NCBI GenBank assembly: GCA_937864035.1
Contig: CALMIO010000008.1
Location: 1-64,000 of the forward strand
Direction: 5' to 3'
Source of the DNA: an uncultured Pseudomonadota bacterium
Lineage (GTDB): Bacteria > Bdellovibrionota_C > UBA2361 > CALMIO01
Length of the DNA stretch: 64,000 nt
Shown here piece after piece: positions 55,965 to 64,000 of this stretch. Position numbers and translations under genes: made by a program. Numbering within the stretch: position 1 is the stretch's first letter; each line of letters starts with the position of its first letter. Under the pieces are notes generated by a model. The model was not told the origin of the DNA. It worked only from the letters and a program-made list of their open reading frames with translations, and searched no databases.

Positions 55965-57025
55965 GAATTTTTCTGAAGATCACAGCTGTTTTCTTAATGA
56001 TAACAATTACCAGCTTGGTAACAGCCGAAACTTATAGAAGCCCAGACGAGCAAAGAGTAATTGAAATCTATAAAAAAGCCAGCAAAGCCGTTGTCTTTAT
56101 TAGCACTATCTCAATCGCAGTCGATCCTTTTGATATCTTTTTTGATATAAAACCAAAAGAAGGAACCGGCTCAGGCATAATTGTTGATCAAGAAAAGGGG
56201 ATCATCATCACTAACTTGCATGTAATTAAAGATGCGCAAAAAATACAGATTTTGCTCGACGATGGCAAAGGTTATAAAGCGAATTTGCTAGGCTTTGATG
56301 AAGATATGGATTTAGCGGTATTACAAATTCAACAACCTCATAGCGAATCGCTTACTGCTTTGCCATTTGGAGATTCAAGCGCCCTTGAAGTTGGACAACG
56401 GATTTTGGCGATAGGCAACCCATTCGGATTTAATCGCTCGCTCACTACGGGAATTATTTCAAGTCTTGATCGCATGATCCGCCCGCCTAAAGGAAGAGCC
56501 TTGCGCGGTCTTATTCAGATCGATGCCGCTATCAATCCGGGCAATTCGGGAGGCCCTCTGATTGACATGGACGGTAAACTAATAGGTGTAACAACCGCTA
56601 TTATTAGCCAATCGGGAGATTCCTCCGGTGTTAGCTTCGCGGTGCCTATCAACCAGATTAAGCGCACCCTACCAGAGTTGATAGCAACCGGCAAGGTTTT
56701 AAAACCATGGATCGGCTGGGCGTTAATTGACACTAATTACGGAGTCATGGTTAGAAGAGTGACGCCCAACAGCCCAGCCGAGCGAGCAGGCGTAGAACCA
56801 CTTGAAAAAGTCGAAGAAGCTTTTGGAGGTTTAGGATATACAATGATCCGTGACTTTAGTCGTGCAGACATTATAATCGCGGTCAATAATGAACCGGTTA
56901 AAAATCTTGACGATCTCGAAAACAAAATAGCCAAGTCAGCAAACAAGCCGATTAGATTATCTTTGCGCAAAGCGGCAAAAATAAGCGACACAAGAGAGAT
57001 TACGTTAAAAGCAGAGCTTAAGTAA
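55961..57025 (+). CDS. HtrA/Deg-type periplasmic serine protease with PDZ domain
   Basis: Chymotrypsin-like ATP-independent protease for misfolded envelope proteins. A Sec signal (MRIFLKITAVFLMITI) is followed by the protease with the triad His87 (ITNLHVIKDA), Asp117 (DEDMDLAVL) and Ser196 (INPGNSGGPL). A single C-terminal PDZ domain covers about residues 250-345. I use the ATG at 55961, which overlaps the oleBC stop (ATGA); an earlier ATG at 55931 would add ten residues before the signal. It is the short DegS/HtrA form with one PDZ, not two. Confidence 0.92.
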   Translation: MRIFLKITAVFLMITITSLVTAETYRSPDEQRVIEIYKKASKAVVFISTISIAVDPFDIFFDIKPKEGTGSGIIVDQEKGIIITNLHVIKDAQKIQILLDDGKGYKANLLGFDEDMDLAVLQIQQPHSESLTALPFGDSSALEVGQRILAIGNPFGFNRSLTTGIISSLDRMIRPPKGRALRGLIQIDAAINPGNSGGPLIDMDGKLIGVTTAIISQSGDSSGVSFAVPINQIKRTLPELIATGKVLKPWIGWALIDTNYGVMVRRVTPNSPAERAGVEPLEKVEEAFGGLGYTMIRDFSRADIIIAVNNEPVKNLDDLENKIAKSANKPIRLSLRKAAKISDTREITLKAELK

Positions 57026-57061
57026 CTTTAGTACGCTTTTTGGCAAGCACATTTAGAAACT

Positions 57062-57091
57062 TTGACCATTTACTATCATTTTGATTAGTAT
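57062..57091 (+). promoter_or_regulatory. Possible promoter of mutL
   Basis: TTGACC (57062-57067), an 18-base spacer and TAGTAT (57086-57091), about 25 bases before the ATG. A moderate match. Confidence 0.3.
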
Positions 57092-57117
57092 AAGCTTTAA
57101 ACAATCAACAAGGGTTA

Positions 57118-58989
57118 ATGTACATGGAGCAACCAACAAAAAATCTCAATTTAAATAAAATTATCTCTTTACCAGACGAGCTAATCAATAAAATCGCCGC
57201 CGGTGAAGTTATTGATCGCCCAGCCTCAGTAGTTCGGGAGTTGGTTGACAACGCGATTGACGCTGGAGCTGACGAAATCAACATAGAGATTGAAGGTGGC
57301 GGGAAGTTGCTAATTAAGGTTACCGATAATGGCAAAGGAATCGCCAAAGAGGATCTTAAGTTTGCTTGCGAACGTCATACAACTTCAAAAATCAGCCGTT
57401 TTGAAGATCTTTATTCGCTAAGCACGTTTGGTTTCCGCGGAGAAGCTTTAGCTTCAATAGCCTCGGTTTCTAAGTTTAAAATCACATCAGCAACCGCCGA
57501 GATTAAAATTGCAGAGCAAGACGAAAAATACGAAGGAGCAAGTGTCGAGATTGATGGTGGAGTCTTTGGCGAACTCAAATCAACAACGAGAAAAATCGGC
57601 ACAACTGTTGAGATTCGCCATCTTTTTTTTAACGCGCCCGCCCGTAAAAAATTTCTTAAAGAAGACAAGACTGAAGAGCTAAAAATTAAACGGTGGTTAC
57701 TCCAGTTCGCTCTCACCTCTCCAAATGCCAAACTAGAATTAATAGCTGACGGCAAGAAGGTTTTTGATCTAGCTCCCCAAAAAGACAGGATCGCTCGTGG
57801 TCGTCAGATATTGACCGGCAATTTCGCTGAGATACAATCTTCGGCGCTTGGTTATCAGGCAATAGGCCTAATCGGCCACCCTCACAATTGCGATTCTAAA
57901 GGTGAAAATTTGGTAATTATTCTCAACAATAGAGTGATTCAAGATCGCACTTTAATAAGAGCGATCAAAGATGGTTTTGGGGGCACGCTAAAAGAAAGAG
58001 AGTATCCAGTTGGATTTATATCGTTAACGATCCCACAAACCGAAGTTGATATCAACGTCCATCCTCAAAAATCAGAGGTGCGCTTTGCCGATTCTCAAAA
58101 AATTTATTTATTCGCCAGAAGAGCAGTTAACGAAGCCTTAGCAAGTTTTAGTATGCCGATACGATCTGATCAATCCTCCGAGCATTTATTAAATCATTTC
58201 TCTGGTTCTCAAGTTAAAAACGAGATAAGGCAACAGCTATTTGCAACCAGCAACTATAGAACCAAGGAAAGATTCGCCTTAAGCAAGAGCGGAGCTTTCC
58301 AGCTGTCATCAGAGCAACCAAAAAACTCTTGGCGTTTTTCGGACGATCTAGATTCAAACCTCCACTTCGAGAACACGCTACTAGAAAATCAATCAGAACA
58401 AAATCAAACTCTTTTTGGCAACTTACATTGCATAGGAGTGGTTTTAAATTGCTACGCAATCTGTGAAAACCAACAAGGGATGGTAATTGTTGATTTACAC
58501 GCGGCTCATGAGCGGATTAATTACAATCGTCTCCGTAAAAAATTGCTTCAAGGTGGAGAGTCGCAAGCTCTCTTGATGGCGGAAGAGTTGGCTTTGCCGG
58601 AGGAGAATTTATTGATTTTATCAAAATACAAACACCTCATTGATAAACTCGGTTTTAATTTTGAAATTATAAAAAATGATAGAATAAAAATAAACTCGTT
58701 GCCGGCAATTTTGCATCAAGCTGATTTGAAATCATTATTTTATGAACTAAGCTCAGATGAACTTGCTCCTCTTTATGCAGGAACTTTTGAGAAAATCGTC
58801 GATCAAATTGCCGCTCGCGCCGCTTGCCACGCGAGTTTTAGATCTGGAGAGAAAGTTTCAAAAATTGAGATCTCAGAACTTCTCAAAATGATGGATGGAG
58901 AGGATTTCGCACTTGCTTGTCCGCATGGCAGACCAACAGTAATCGTGATACCGCTAAAGGAATTAGAGTCGCGATTTGGGCGGCAGTAG
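57118..58989 (+). CDS. mutL: DNA mismatch repair protein MutL
   Basis: Links mismatch recognition by MutS to strand cleavage. The GHKL ATPase domain shows IAAGEVIDRPASVVRELVDNAIDAG, DNGKGI and GFRGEALASI; the middle contains VDINVHPQKSEVRF. The C-terminal dimerisation region is less conserved, with DLHAAHERI and ACHASFRSGEK and a CPHGRP near the end. The length of 623 aa is normal. It follows htrA after 92 bases and has its own promoter candidate. Confidence 0.97.
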   Translation: MYMEQPTKNLNLNKIISLPDELINKIAAGEVIDRPASVVRELVDNAIDAGADEINIEIEGGGKLLIKVTDNGKGIAKEDLKFACERHTTSKISRFEDLYSLSTFGFRGEALASIASVSKFKITSATAEIKIAEQDEKYEGASVEIDGGVFGELKSTTRKIGTTVEIRHLFFNAPARKKFLKEDKTEELKIKRWLLQFALTSPNAKLELIADGKKVFDLAPQKDRIARGRQILTGNFAEIQSSALGYQAIGLIGHPHNCDSKGENLVIILNNRVIQDRTLIRAIKDGFGGTLKEREYPVGFISLTIPQTEVDINVHPQKSEVRFADSQKIYLFARRAVNEALASFSMPIRSDQSSEHLLNHFSGSQVKNEIRQQLFATSNYRTKERFALSKSGAFQLSSEQPKNSWRFSDDLDSNLHFENTLLENQSEQNQTLFGNLHCIGVVLNCYAICENQQGMVIVDLHAAHERINYNRLRKKLLQGGESQALLMAEELALPEENLLILSKYKHLIDKLGFNFEIIKNDRIKINSLPAILHQADLKSLFYELSSDELAPLYAGTFEKIVDQIAARAACHASFRSGEKVSKIEISELLKMMDGEDFALACPHGRPTVIVIPLKELESRFGRQ

Positions 58990-59010
58990 CCAGTTTTAAT
59001 GATGCCAAAG

Positions 59011-59046
59011 ACCTGACTTTCCCTTAGATTTTATACACTACATTTG
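59011..59046 (+). repeat. Left terminal inverted repeat of the IS
   Basis: Begins ACCTGACTTT and continues to CACTACA. It matches the complement of 60466-60500 with a few mismatches and indels. The transposase stop codon lies inside it. Confidence 0.7.
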
Positions 59047-60401
59047 GCGGCTTTTAGGATTTGGTTTTGGATTTTAGAAAGGGTAACGGTTTGAGACCAA
59101 GAGAAGGAGGATTTTTTGTCGAACAAAGTAATTCTGTAAGCGGTTTTAAGTTTGTCGATAGCATCTGGTGGGGAAATTTTAAGGTTACGCAAGTTATATG
59201 AGAGGAAAGCGAGAAGCGCATAAGCCAAGTAACAGATTTTGAAGTGAGCGCTAACGTGCTCAACCAGCCAGACTCTAATAGGTCTCAAAGATAAAGGACC
59301 TTTGAGTTGACGGAAAGATCTCTCAACTATATCTTTTTCGAAATACTTCCGTACGATCTCAGGGATGGAGTGTTGTGTGTTGTGATAGATGAGCGAGTAA
59401 CCGAAAAATTGTTCTTTTAGATTGCCCTGACCTTTTTCCAAGAACTCCTCACGTTGCGCGACTTCGGCATCTGGATTGAATACGGCAACTAGAGCGCCGC
59501 CGAGAAAACTAGTTGAGGTGGCGTACAGTTTGGTACTGTTAAGAACCAGCTGGTTTTGTTTGGAAAATATCTTTTCTCGATCAATACCTTTTAAAAACGA
59601 TCTTTTAATTTCTGGAGTTTTGCTAACGCCAACAATTGCTGTAAATTTAGCATCCGTTAAACGCTTAATATTCTCAGCGCTATACATACCACGATCGAGA
59701 ATTATGCTGGAAAAGCCCATTTTTACTAGCTCTGACAACATATCTTGAAGAATGCGCTTGTTTGAGATGTTGCCCTCATATATCCGATGGCTAAGGGGAA
59801 ATCCATGCTGAAAACTTACTGCTATGGCTAGCTGTAATAACTTACCGTATACACCATCCTTACCGCGGCGAGAACTCCAATCCGCCTGACTACCGCTAAA
59901 GTACGTATCCGTAATATCAAGGACTACCGCCTCATTTTTATTATCAAGCGCCTGCCACTTCTTATTCAGGCGCTCTTGTACAACTTTAAAGTCGAGCCGC
60001 TCTAACTCTTGCAACACCCCATACAGATCCTTAGCGCCTATAGAATCAATCTTCAGAATATCAAGCAAATCCGTTTGAGTCAGCCAATCCTCCAGCCGAC
60101 AAATACTTTTTTGATCAAGAATCTGCGCATAAACAAAAAGTAAAATCTCTGACGCTTTCGGTCCAAGTACCTCTCTTATCCCCAATCCTTCCGCAAGATG
60201 ATTAAGCAATACAACATCGGCATGTCGCCGCACCTCCGACACGGCAATCTGATCAGAAGCAATCTGCCGCACCACTTGCCCATTAACCTCCTTACCAATA
60301 TACTTAAGAACTTTCTGCCTGACCTTGCCACCCTCCCTGACTGACTTCACTTCCGCCAGATAGGTACCGCTGTTTGTCTTGATCTTTCTTATAAATGCCA
60401 T
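59031..60401 (-). CDS. IS1634-family DDE transposase
   Basis: Cuts and pastes its own element. The start MAFIRKIKTNSGTYLAEV is typical of this family; I use this ATG (60401) rather than one 11 codons earlier. The catalytic triad can be placed as Asp in VVLDITDTYFSG, Asp in IILDRGMYSAENI and Glu in DIVERSFRQLKGPL. The length of about 456 aa is full for the family and the frame is unbroken, so the element may still be active. Its stop lies in the left inverted repeat. Confidence 0.9.
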   Translation of the reverse strand: MAFIRKIKTNSGTYLAEVKSVREGGKVRQKVLKYIGKEVNGQVVRQIASDQIAVSEVRRHADVVLLNHLAEGLGIREVLGPKASEILLFVYAQILDQKSICRLEDWLTQTDLLDILKIDSIGAKDLYGVLQELERLDFKVVQERLNKKWQALDNKNEAVVLDITDTYFSGSQADWSSRRGKDGVYGKLLQLAIAVSFQHGFPLSHRIYEGNISNKRILQDMLSELVKMGFSSIILDRGMYSAENIKRLTDAKFTAIVGVSKTPEIKRSFLKGIDREKIFSKQNQLVLNSTKLYATSTSFLGGALVAVFNPDAEVAQREEFLEKGQGNLKEQFFGYSLIYHNTQHSIPEIVRKYFEKDIVERSFRQLKGPLSLRPIRVWLVEHVSAHFKICYLAYALLAFLSYNLRNLKISPPDAIDKLKTAYRITLFDKKSSFSWSQTVTLSKIQNQILKAAKCSV

Positions 60402-60465
60402 AGTGTATATTATATACACTACACTAATACTCACCGCCTTGCAACTACCTATTTTCCCTAAAATT

Positions 60466-60500
60466 ACCTTGTAGTGAAAAAATCTGCCGAAAAGTCAGGT
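60466..60500 (-). repeat. Right terminal inverted repeat of the IS
   Basis: Read on the minus strand it starts ACCTGACTTT and carries AGATTTTTTCACTACA, matching the left end. Confidence 0.7.
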
Positions 60501-60627
60501 ATTTAATGTTTTTGGCTGGTTTCTTTCTAGACTACTCTGCTTACACCTTGAACCAATCAATTTCTTACTTTTATGCAAACTTTATCGACTTATTTCAAAT
60601 AAAGAATCTTAATGATTATTTTGATCA

Positions 60628-60897
60628 TTATTTTACTAGTTTAATAATTTCCTCTTCAATCTCCGGAGCGAAATCAATTAAACTCAGCAAAAACTCCTGA
60701 GCCTCGAAATCATCCTCCATTTTAAGCCTCTTTAAAGTAGCACCAACGACAGCGCTCCAAGCCTGATCAATGTTTTGAAAACTAGCTGTTCTTAAAGAAT
60801 CAATCTCCTCTTTCCAAAGCTTTTGAAGATTGGACAAACGAATCCCTTTTGGCGCCAACAGCTCCTCTAAATCGCTCTTTCTTTTTAAATTTATCAT
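60628..60897 (-). CDS. Small helical protein of the type III secretion-type cluster
   Basis: 89 residues, mostly helix, starting MINLKRKSDLEELLAPKG and ending EEEIIKLVK, with no membrane segment. No family is recognised. It is the last gene of the cluster on the minus strand, 60 bases after the TPR lipoprotein and about 130 bases from the IS right end. Small acidic helical proteins next to secretion genes are often chaperones or regulators, but that is context only. Confidence 0.55.
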   Translation of the reverse strand: MINLKRKSDLEELLAPKGIRLSNLQKLWKEEIDSLRTASFQNIDQAWSAVVGATLKRLKMEDDFEAQEFLLSLIDFAPEIEEEIIKLVK

Positions 60898-60959
60898 AAA
60901 ATTACACCTTCTATATATTAGGCAATAAAACCTTACAAAATACTACCGATACCAACTAA

Positions 60960-61526
60960 CTATTTCTGATCTATAACCCGAAGAAGTCGCAAATCGGCCT
61001 CGCCGCTGTTAAAGTTTTTCGGCAAAGATGAGGACTTTTGACTACCATCTAAGTTTAATTCAGAAAAATTTTCATTTTGAGAAGCGGCACTAGGCCGAAC
61101 AATCTCGTTTTCTAAAAACATCAATGTCGCGCGAGTTTTTTCATCACCGGGATCAATCTGATGCGCCCGAGCATAATATTGGCGCGCCGTCTCCAGATCT
61201 TCTGTCAGCAGAGCTAAATAACCAAGCCCTAAGTAACCACGCTGATAATCAGGATAAGTTTTTATTAGTTTCATAAAGTATTCTTTTGAAAGATCATATT
61301 CGTTAAGCCGCGCGTAAATTGCTCCCAAACCTCCAAGAGAATCGGGATTTTTATACAACCGATAGGCGGTCGCATACCTCCATTCCGCTTCGGCTAAATC
61401 ACCGAGATCGAAAAAATGGGCCGCTCGGCGATTCAGATCGCGTGAGCGCAAAATGTCTTTGTAATTAACTCCTGCCATCGGCGCACAAGCCCCCAATAAT
61501 AAAAAAACAGAGAAAAATCCTCTCAT
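60960..61526 (-). CDS. TPR-repeat lipoprotein
   Basis: The signal MRGFFSVFLLLGACAP ends in a lipobox (LLGAC), giving an outer- or inner-membrane lipoprotein. Three or four tetratricopeptide repeats follow over about residues 35-140 (for example AEWRYATAYRLYKNPDSLGG and ARQYYARAHQIDPGDE). I chose the ATG at 61526 since GGAGGGGG lies just before it; an ATG four codons earlier overlaps the sctV stop and would spoil the signal peptide. It is coupled to sctV. TPR lipoproteins act as pilotins or scaffolds for secretion systems. Confidence 0.8.
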   Translation of the reverse strand: MRGFFSVFLLLGACAPMAGVNYKDILRSRDLNRRAAHFFDLGDLAEAEWRYATAYRLYKNPDSLGGLGAIYARLNEYDLSKEYFMKLIKTYPDYQRGYLGLGYLALLTEDLETARQYYARAHQIDPGDEKTRATLMFLENEIVRPSAASQNENFSELNLDGSQKSSSLPKNFNSGEADLRLLRVIDQK

Positions 61527-61537
61527 ATCCCCCTCCA

Positions 61538-63448
61538 TTAAGCCGCTAATTGCTCAAGCATATTTTCTCGCTCTTCGTTACCCAGTTCAAAACGAGCTAT
61601 AACCTTTCTCGGTAAATCAACCGTCAACTCTTCAAAAGCAACTACCAACTGCTTACCCAAGCCGTTTAACATCAGGCTTAATTTGCGCCTGCATTTTTTA
61701 GAGCAAACAACAACCGGAAATTGTCCCGCCAGAGATTTTAACAACTCGTTCAAACGACTAACTTGTTCAGCAATGATTGGATCTGGCAAGTTACCCTGCT
61801 TGATAATATTGAGATCTAAAACAGGATCAATTGTGACCAAAGAAATCTCCCTTTGATCGCTTGCTAAATCGCCCTTAATTAAAGCAAGTCCGCTAGCCGC
61901 TCGTTGCTTAAGAATACTGCTAATAATCGGTTTCAACCTAATTCTTACCTCCTCTAAAAGATCTAAATTTTGCTGATCTTTACTGGTTCCGTATTCGGCA
62001 ATTGCTTGCATAATAAGATCAAAATTTTTAACTGCCACCCCTTCACTTAGCAAATTTCGCACTATTTCGGTAATTTGAGTAACGCTAGCAATGTTAGGAA
62101 TAACGTTAGCGATTAACTCTGGCGCATATTTATCAAGTTCATCAAGCAACCGGCGGGTAGCGGCATCGTCAAGCAGATCGAGCAAATTTACAGAAAGCCC
62201 TTCAAAAAGAAAACTTTTAAACTCTTCAACAAAAGATCCCGCTTCAAAGTCTCGGCTACCAGCAAAAATACCGCGAATCATTAATTCAACAGATAGAACC
62301 TCTCGAGCCGCTTCGACTATCACAGCTGGCTGATCGATAATAAGACCAAAATCATTAAAAATTTTCTCGCGCGCTCCCTCAATGGCTTTCTCAATCTCTA
62401 ATCTAGGAATTTTCATCAACGTTTCCCGAGAAAATTTGATCGCCACTTTATCCGGAAAGCGAGGAACAAAAATATTCGCCTTTTTCCCAACTTCTTCGTT
62501 TGTCGGTCCACCAACAAACAATGTTGACAATCCAAGTGCAAGTGCAATCAGAAAAAATGGCAGGTGAGGAAATCCCGGAATTAAACTTAAAGCTAAAGCC
62601 GCTAACGCCGCCAAGCCGCGACTGGCTGGAGTTGACACAATCTGAGACATCAAATCGGAAGCAAGCGAGGCGCTTCCTGAAAAATTGACCCGAGTCACAA
62701 GAAGACCTGCCGCTAATGAATTGAGCAAAGCAGGAATTTGCGCTAATAGCCCATCGCCTATTGTCAGGATAGTGAATCTATTGACGGCATCGGCAAAAGC
62801 CATTCCTTGATATAACATGCCAACGCTAATGCCACCAATAATGTTGATAAAAGCGACAACTATAGCGGCGATCGCATCTCCCTTAACAAATTTCATCGCC
62901 CCATCAAGAGCGCCGTAAAAACGAGATTCAACTTGCAAATCCTCTCTCTTTTTTTTGGCAGATTCAAAGTCCAAAAGACCCGCTCTAACATCCGCGTCAA
63001 TAGCCATCTGCCGTCCCGGCAAAGCATCAAGTGTGAAACGAGCACAAACCTCTGCCACTCTCTCTGAACCTTTGGCAACAACTATAAACTGGACAATAAC
63101 TATCATCAAAAATAGTACGATACCGACAATTAAATTGCCTTGCACCACCACCTGTCCAAAAGCCTCAACCGCCTCACCAGCATAACCATTAGTCAAAACA
63201 AGGCGAGTAGTTGAAATGTTTAAAACCAAACGAACTAAAGTTGCCAACAATAAGATCGAGGGAAAAGCTGAGAGCTTTAAAGGTTCTCGTGAATAAAGAG
63301 TGCTAGCAAGCAGAAGCAGGGCGAATATAGAATTACCAACAAGCAAATAATCAAGTAGCTCGGCTGGCAATGGAACAAGTGCCGAGCCGAGCAGAATTAA
63401 AATAGCTATTGGCAAAAGATATTCTCTAAACATTTGCCGTTTAGCCAA
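61538..63448 (-). CDS. sctV: Type III secretion export gate, SctV/FlhA family
   Basis: Largest inner-membrane part of the export apparatus, in both injectisomes and flagella. Eight membrane helices occupy about residues 1-310, and the FHIPEP region DALPGRQMAIDADVRAG then YGALDGAMKFVKGDAIA is diagnostic. A cytoplasmic ring domain fills residues 320-636. DGAMKFVKGDAIA and the neighbouring small rod-like and TPR genes point to a non-flagellar system, but FlhA is not excluded. The start is a TTG five bases after the rod-like gene; an ATG six codons later is possible. At 636 residues it is slightly short. Confidence 0.88.
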   Translation of the reverse strand: MAKRQMFREYLLPIAILILLGSALVPLPAELLDYLLVGNSIFALLLLASTLYSREPLKLSAFPSILLLATLVRLVLNISTTRLVLTNGYAGEAVEAFGQVVVQGNLIVGIVLFLMIVIVQFIVVAKGSERVAEVCARFTLDALPGRQMAIDADVRAGLLDFESAKKKREDLQVESRFYGALDGAMKFVKGDAIAAIVVAFINIIGGISVGMLYQGMAFADAVNRFTILTIGDGLLAQIPALLNSLAAGLLVTRVNFSGSASLASDLMSQIVSTPASRGLAALAALALSLIPGFPHLPFFLIALALGLSTLFVGGPTNEEVGKKANIFVPRFPDKVAIKFSRETLMKIPRLEIEKAIEGAREKIFNDFGLIIDQPAVIVEAAREVLSVELMIRGIFAGSRDFEAGSFVEEFKSFLFEGLSVNLLDLLDDAATRRLLDELDKYAPELIANVIPNIASVTQITEIVRNLLSEGVAVKNFDLIMQAIAEYGTSKDQQNLDLLEEVRIRLKPIISSILKQRAASGLALIKGDLASDQREISLVTIDPVLDLNIIKQGNLPDPIIAEQVSRLNELLKSLAGQFPVVVCSKKCRRKLSLMLNGLGKQLVVAFEELTVDLPRKVIARFELGNEERENMLEQLAA

Positions 63449-63453
63449 AAACC

Positions 63454-63744
63454 TTAAGAATTTCTTATATTTCTTATGGCAGCCATCTGAGTTTCATGCT
63501 TCGATTTCTCGATATTTGAAACAAAGGAAACAAGCTGCAACTGCTCTTGAGCCTCGATCTGAGCCTCTATCAATCCCGCAAAAGTAGGATCAATCCCCCC
63601 AAAATTCGCGGCGCTATCGGCAAAAACAGAGCGCACTCCAGCCAGAACAGAGCGAAATACCTGCCCCAAAGCCCAACGAGGACGAGGTTCTAAGCTTTGT
63701 AGGCTAATGCCGGTTGCTCCAGTAATCGGCGAAATATTACTCAT
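63454..63744 (-). CDS. Small rod/needle-like protein of the type III secretion cluster
   Basis: 96 residues with a helical C-terminal half (LIEAQIEAQEQLQLVSFVSN then a stretch ending MAAIRNIRNS). Such C-terminal heptad helices ending near NIR are typical of inner rod and needle subunits that pack into the hollow export channel. I infer SctI or a related subunit from this pattern and its place between the SpoA-domain gene and sctV. A strong Shine-Dalgarno (GGAGGA) precedes the ATG. The identification is tentative. Confidence 0.5.
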   Translation of the reverse strand: MSNISPITGATGISLQSLEPRPRWALGQVFRSVLAGVRSVFADSAANFGGIDPTFAGLIEAQIEAQEQLQLVSFVSNIEKSKHETQMAAIRNIRNS

Positions 63745-63846
63745 TTATTCCTCCATTATAAATTGATATTTATCGAGCAGAGATCGGTCATTATCCGTTT
63801 TCTCTCATAATAAAAATCGAAATAATTTGACGACTGTTGCTAAAAA

Positions 63847-64000
63847 TTATGAAATTTTTAGAGACATTTCCCCACCCTGCCAACTAAGCTTTGCCGAACG
63901 CCAAACGCTTTCGCCAACCCTCAATTCCACATCAAGTTCAGCTGGCAACTCTAAACGGACCACGCTGTCTTTTCTCAAGTTGAAGAGCTCAAATAAAGGG
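63847..64000 (-). CDS. C-terminal end of an SctQ/FliN-type (SpoA) protein, partial
   Basis: The frame enters from the right edge and stops at a TAA at 63847-63849; 50 residues are visible. FELFNLRKDSVVRLELPAEL and VELRVGESVWRSAKLSW match the SpoA domain of the C-ring proteins SctQ and FliN/FliM, with the family ending LSLKIS-like (EMSLKIS). The rest lies outside. It is first in the visible cluster, with about 100 bases before the rod-like gene. FliN of a flagellar switch is the alternative. Confidence 0.7.
   Translation of the reverse strand, partial: PLFELFNLRKDSVVRLELPAELDVELRVGESVWRSAKLSWQGGEMSLKIS

Larger units (their letters stand above)
59011..60500. mobile_element. IS1634-type insertion sequence, about 1.49 kb
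   Basis: Bounded by inverted repeats whose outer ends read ACCTGACTTT (left 59011-59020; right complement at 60491-60500) and stay alike over about 30 bases (AGATTTT, CACTACA). Inside lies one transposase gene on the minus strand. No clear target-site duplication is seen at the two flanks. It lies between mutL and the type III secretion-type cluster. Confidence 0.8.

Noticed and set aside
60402-60434. Earlier start for the transposase, 11 codons upstream
   Set aside because: The extra residues are hydrophobic and foreign to the family, and the ATG at 60401 gives the expected beginning.

Overview
The window is a gene-dense stretch of chromosome from a Gram-negative bacterium. Base composition is AT-rich, roughly 40% GC by eye and not computed. 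The Gram-negative call rests on PlsB, several lipoproteins with Sec/lipobox signals, a penicillin-binding protein 4, a LysM lytic transglycosylase, a periplasmic HtrA protease and part of a type III secretion apparatus. The gene mix (complex I, methylmalonyl-CoA epimerase, OleA/OleBC, PlsB, injectisome-type SctV) would suit a deltaproteobacterial-grade, Bdellovibrionota-like or related uncultured lineage. That placement is inference and I would not defend it beyond 'Gram-negative, probably poorly characterised'.

Layout. 1-0.4 kb: the low-complexity end of a gene open at the left edge. 0.4-8.6 kb: housekeeping genes, namely riboflavin synthase, acylphosphatase, a VOC epimerase, groES-groEL, an LD-carboxypeptidase followed by a serine-hydrolase homologue that has lost its catalytic motifs, then prfA-prmC (release factor 1 and the enzyme that methylates it). 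8.7-16.4 kb: a looser region of orphan genes, including a frameshifted two-ORF gene, a large membrane-anchored unknown, lipB, three small unknowns and an M50-like membrane protein with HEVRH. 16.5-29.7 kb: an HU-like protein and an eleven-gene complex I operon (nuoC-D-E-F-G-H-J-K-L-M-N) that lacks nuoA, nuoB and nuoI. 29.7-30.2 kb: a gene-free block with two strong hairpins. 30.2-42.4 kb: a secreted FG-GAP protein, nagZ, a HelD-like helicase coupled to an RNase II/R-type exonuclease, mltD-like and dacB-like cell-wall enzymes, a 7Fe ferredoxin, tRNA-Cys and a GT39-type membrane glycosyltransferase. 42.4-49 kb: lipoprotein, glucokinase, biotin ligase, DUF374 acyltransferase, fumarase and an SH3 membrane protein. 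49.1-59 kb: lipoprotein-plsB, oleA, a fused oleBC, an htrA-like protease and mutL. 59.0-60.5 kb: an IS1634-type insertion sequence with recognisable inverted repeats. 60.6-64 kb: a type III secretion-type cluster (SpoA-domain SctQ/FliN-like C-terminus, small rod/needle-like protein, SctV/FlhA, TPR lipoprotein, small unknown) that runs off the right edge.

How the genes work together. NagZ, PBP4, the MltD-like transglycosylase and the LD-carboxypeptidase make up a murein turnover and recycling set. Complex I and fumarase serve respiration. PlsB and the DUF374 protein make membrane lipid, and OleA/OleBC would turn acyl-CoA into beta-lactones and long-chain olefins if an OleD reductase exists elsewhere. 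The points most worth following are the fused OleBC without OleD, the type III secretion locus beside an IS element, the catalytically dead beta-lactamase-fold protein, the HelD-RNase pair whose start codon abuts that of divergent nagZ, the split complex I operon and the hairpin block at 30.0-30.2 kb.
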